A stretch of 64,000 nucleotides of DNA. Source: Phyllobacterium zundukense. GTDB lineage: Bacteria; Pseudomonadota; Alphaproteobacteria; Rhizobiales; Rhizobiaceae. The notes under the pieces were generated by a model, which searched no databases, was not told the origin of the DNA, and saw only the letters and a program-made list of their open reading frames with translations. Where the stretch lies: positions 1,302,001-1,366,000 of the forward strand of contig NZ_CP104973.1 of NCBI RefSeq assembly GCF_025452195.1. Reading direction: 5' to 3'. A program made the translations under genes and the position numbers. Shown here piece after piece: positions 62,674 through 64,000 of this stretch (the stretch's first letter is position 1; the number at the start of each line of letters is the position of its first letter).

Positions 62674-63312
62674 ATGAGTTCAGGGTCCATGAATGAAGCC
62701 GATCACGCCCGCATTGCCGAGGCGATACGTGCTGCCGAAAGCCGCACGAGCGGCGAAATCTATGCGGTGCTCGCGCGCCGCAGCGACAGCTATTTCTACG
62801 TGGCTGGATTTACCGCGGCTTGCGGCATACTTTTCGCTGCGGTCGTGGTTGCGGTTGCTGCTCACTGGTACTGGTTCACCTTGCCGCTGCCGGTCTTCGG
62901 TCTCGCGATACTCGCTGCTTTCCTTGCCGCTGTGCTGGTTTTGTGGCTCTTGCCCGGCATTACCATGTGGCTCGTGCCGCGACGCATCCGCTACAAGCGG
63001 GCGCATCTCAACGCGATCCAGCAGTTTCTGGCGCGAAATGTCCATCTCACAACACAACGTACCGGTGTCCTCCTTTTCGTCTCGCTGGCGGAGCGATACG
63101 CAGAGGTGGTTGCGGATGCCGGCATCAATGCAAAAGTCCATCAGGACGAATGGAACGGAATCGTCGCGATATTGACCGAACATGCGGACAGAGATGAATT
63201 GGCCGATGGTTTCCTAAAAGCCATTGGAAGGGCGGGCCAACTGCTGGAAGAACATTTCCCCAGAGGGCTCGATGACGCCAATGAGCTCGATGATCATTTG
63301 GTCGAATTGTAA
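62674..63312 (+). CDS. TPM-domain membrane protein
   Basis: A 212-residue protein starting with IAEAIRAAESRTSGEIYAVLA (TPM-like), then two membrane helices (about residues 45-65 and 72-95) and a second part of the TPM fold (RTGVLLFVSLAERYAEVVADAGI). The ATG at 62674 is two bases past the previous stop, with GGGGAG upstream; the frame is open upstream only through the glycine-rich repeats. It is the usual third partner of LemA and the secreted TPM protein. Confidence 0.88.
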   Translation: MSSGSMNEADHARIAEAIRAAESRTSGEIYAVLARRSDSYFYVAGFTAACGILFAAVVVAVAAHWYWFTLPLPVFGLAILAAFLAAVLVLWLLPGITMWLVPRRIRYKRAHLNAIQQFLARNVHLTTQRTGVLLFVSLAERYAEVVADAGINAKVHQDEWNGIVAILTEHADRDELADGFLKAIGRAGQLLEEHFPRGLDDANELDDHLVEL

Positions 63313-63366
63313 CATTCTTGCGTGTCACACGATTTTCACCGCAACTGTGCAGTTTAGGGTCGAAAA

Positions 63367-63382
63367 AGCCTTTCGAAAGGCT
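63367..63382. promoter_or_regulatory. Perfect palindrome AGCCTTTCGAAAGGCT upstream of glutamate dehydrogenase
   Basis: A 16-base perfect palindrome 40 bases before the start codon. On the minus strand it is followed by TTTTT, but no minus-strand gene ends here, so an operator or a 5'-leader structure is as likely as a terminator. Confidence 0.35.
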
Positions 63383-63422
63383 ATGATCGCGCGAAATGCA
63401 TAATCCAGGGGGAAATATTTTC

Positions 63423-64000
63423 ATGGCTTCCAAAAATAAAGCGGACGTAAAGATCGCTACGAAGTCAAAACCACCGAAAGTCCTGAAAGAGAAGCCCGAC
63501 GCAGGGTTGTTTGAAGACCTTTTGTTTGCGCGGGCGCCGGAAGAAGACCTTGCCGACTATGATGCGGGTGCGCTGACGGCCTCGGCGAAGCTTGCGGAAA
63601 ATGCGCTGACGCAGTTCAAGTCGGGACAGCCCGTCATCGATGTGAGCGAAGGCAACATCGTCTCCCGCGATGGCCGCCCGGTAACAGTTGTCACACTGAT
63701 CAACGACAACATGCCCTTCCTGCTCGACTCGGTGCTTGGCGAGATCAGTGAGCGCGTTACGTCGGTTTATCTCGTGTTGCATCCGGTCATGGATATCGAC
63801 AGACACACCAACAGCGTTCTTGGTACTGCGGGTCCGGACAAGCCGGGAAAAGATGTGGCGCGGGTCAGCGTCATGCAAATTCATGTACCCGCGCTCGATG
63901 AGCCATCGCGTGAGATCATGACCGCCGCACTTACCATTGTGCTCAAGCAGGTGCGCGAAGCCGTTAGTGATCGCGGAGCCATGGTTGCGCGTTTGAGCGA
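63423..64000 (+). CDS. NAD-specific glutamate dehydrogenase, large type (3' end outside window)
   Basis: The visible 192 residues start with a lysine-rich tail and then match the N-terminal region of the roughly 1600-residue GDH-180 class (VVTLINDNMPFLLDSVLGEIS, SVYLVLHPVMDIDR). This class oxidises glutamate to 2-oxoglutarate with NAD, mainly for catabolism. CAGGGGGAAAT precedes the ATG. The catalytic domain lies beyond the window. Confidence 0.85.
   Translation, partial: MASKNKADVKIATKSKPPKVLKEKPDAGLFEDLLFARAPEEDLADYDAGALTASAKLAENALTQFKSGQPVIDVSEGNIVSRDGRPVTVVTLINDNMPFLLDSVLGEISERVTSVYLVLHPVMDIDRHTNSVLGTAGPDKPGKDVARVSVMQIHVPALDEPSREIMTAALTIVLKQVREAVSDRGAMVARLS

Overview
The window looks like a chromosomal or large-replicon segment of an alphaproteobacterium of the order Rhizobiales (Hyphomicrobiales), probably near the Phyllobacteriaceae/Brucellaceae. 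The reasons are an ExoY/ExoF/ExoP/ExoQ-like exopolysaccharide locus with a small SyrA/ExoX-like protein, an intergenic palindrome of the kind scattered through rhizobial genomes, a glycerol-type ABC importer with two ATPases, and a large NAD-specific glutamate dehydrogenase gene at the right edge. No rRNA, tRNA, CRISPR array or intact insertion sequence was seen.

Region 1 (1-16.3 kb) is a surface polysaccharide locus. A leftward block runs exoY-like priming transferase, Wzz/ExoP-like chain-length protein, GT2, ExoF-like export protein and Wzy/ExoQ-like polymerase; beyond a 0.7-kb gap (which holds a small rightward SyrA-like gene) come a GT8 and a second GT2. A divergent rightward block begins with a Crp/Fnr regulator and continues with two GT4 glycosyltransferases, a Wzx/ExoT-like flippase and a secreted GH16 glycanase. 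The two blocks share an AT-rich promoter region with several perfect palindromes, one of which sits on the likely start point of the Crp gene.

Region 2 (16.9-27.2 kb) is one long, tightly packed operon for uptake and phosphorylation of a small ketose, probably dihydroxyacetone or a close relative. It encodes a binding protein, two permeases, a small membrane protein, two ATPases, a fused DhaK-DhaL kinase, a separate DhaL, a DhaM-type EIIA, an HPr-like protein, a small HTH-like protein and a second DhaK. ATP-dependent and PTS-dependent kinase sets therefore lie side by side, but no Enzyme I is present.

Region 3 (27.8-44.4 kb) encodes a complete respiratory complex I in permuted order: J-K-extra antiporter-small protein-L-like-M-N-A-B-C-D-E-F-G on the plus strand, facing H-I-CBS protein on the minus strand. 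It has four antiporter-like subunits instead of three. The L-like subunit has Asn where the TM7 lysine is expected. nuoF carries a one-base insertion that breaks its frame.

Region 4 (44.5-52.8 kb) holds a YbaK-type deacylase, a PEP mutase/isocitrate lyase family protein, a histidinol-dehydrogenase-family enzyme of the HpsN type, an XRE-cupin regulator, a PotFGHI-like ABC importer and an unlisted 58-residue proline-rich small protein.

Region 5 (52.8-57.9 kb) has a FecBCD-type metal-chelate importer, a divergent methyltransferase, and a degraded patch with remnants of an IS30-type transposase and a VapC/PIN toxin. Region 6 (57.9-64 kb) is ordinary core sequence: lytic transglycosylase, NTF2-like protein, beta-carbonic anhydrase, pdxY, LemA, two TPM-domain proteins and the start of NAD-glutamate dehydrogenase.

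All family assignments come from motif recognition by eye; no database search was run.
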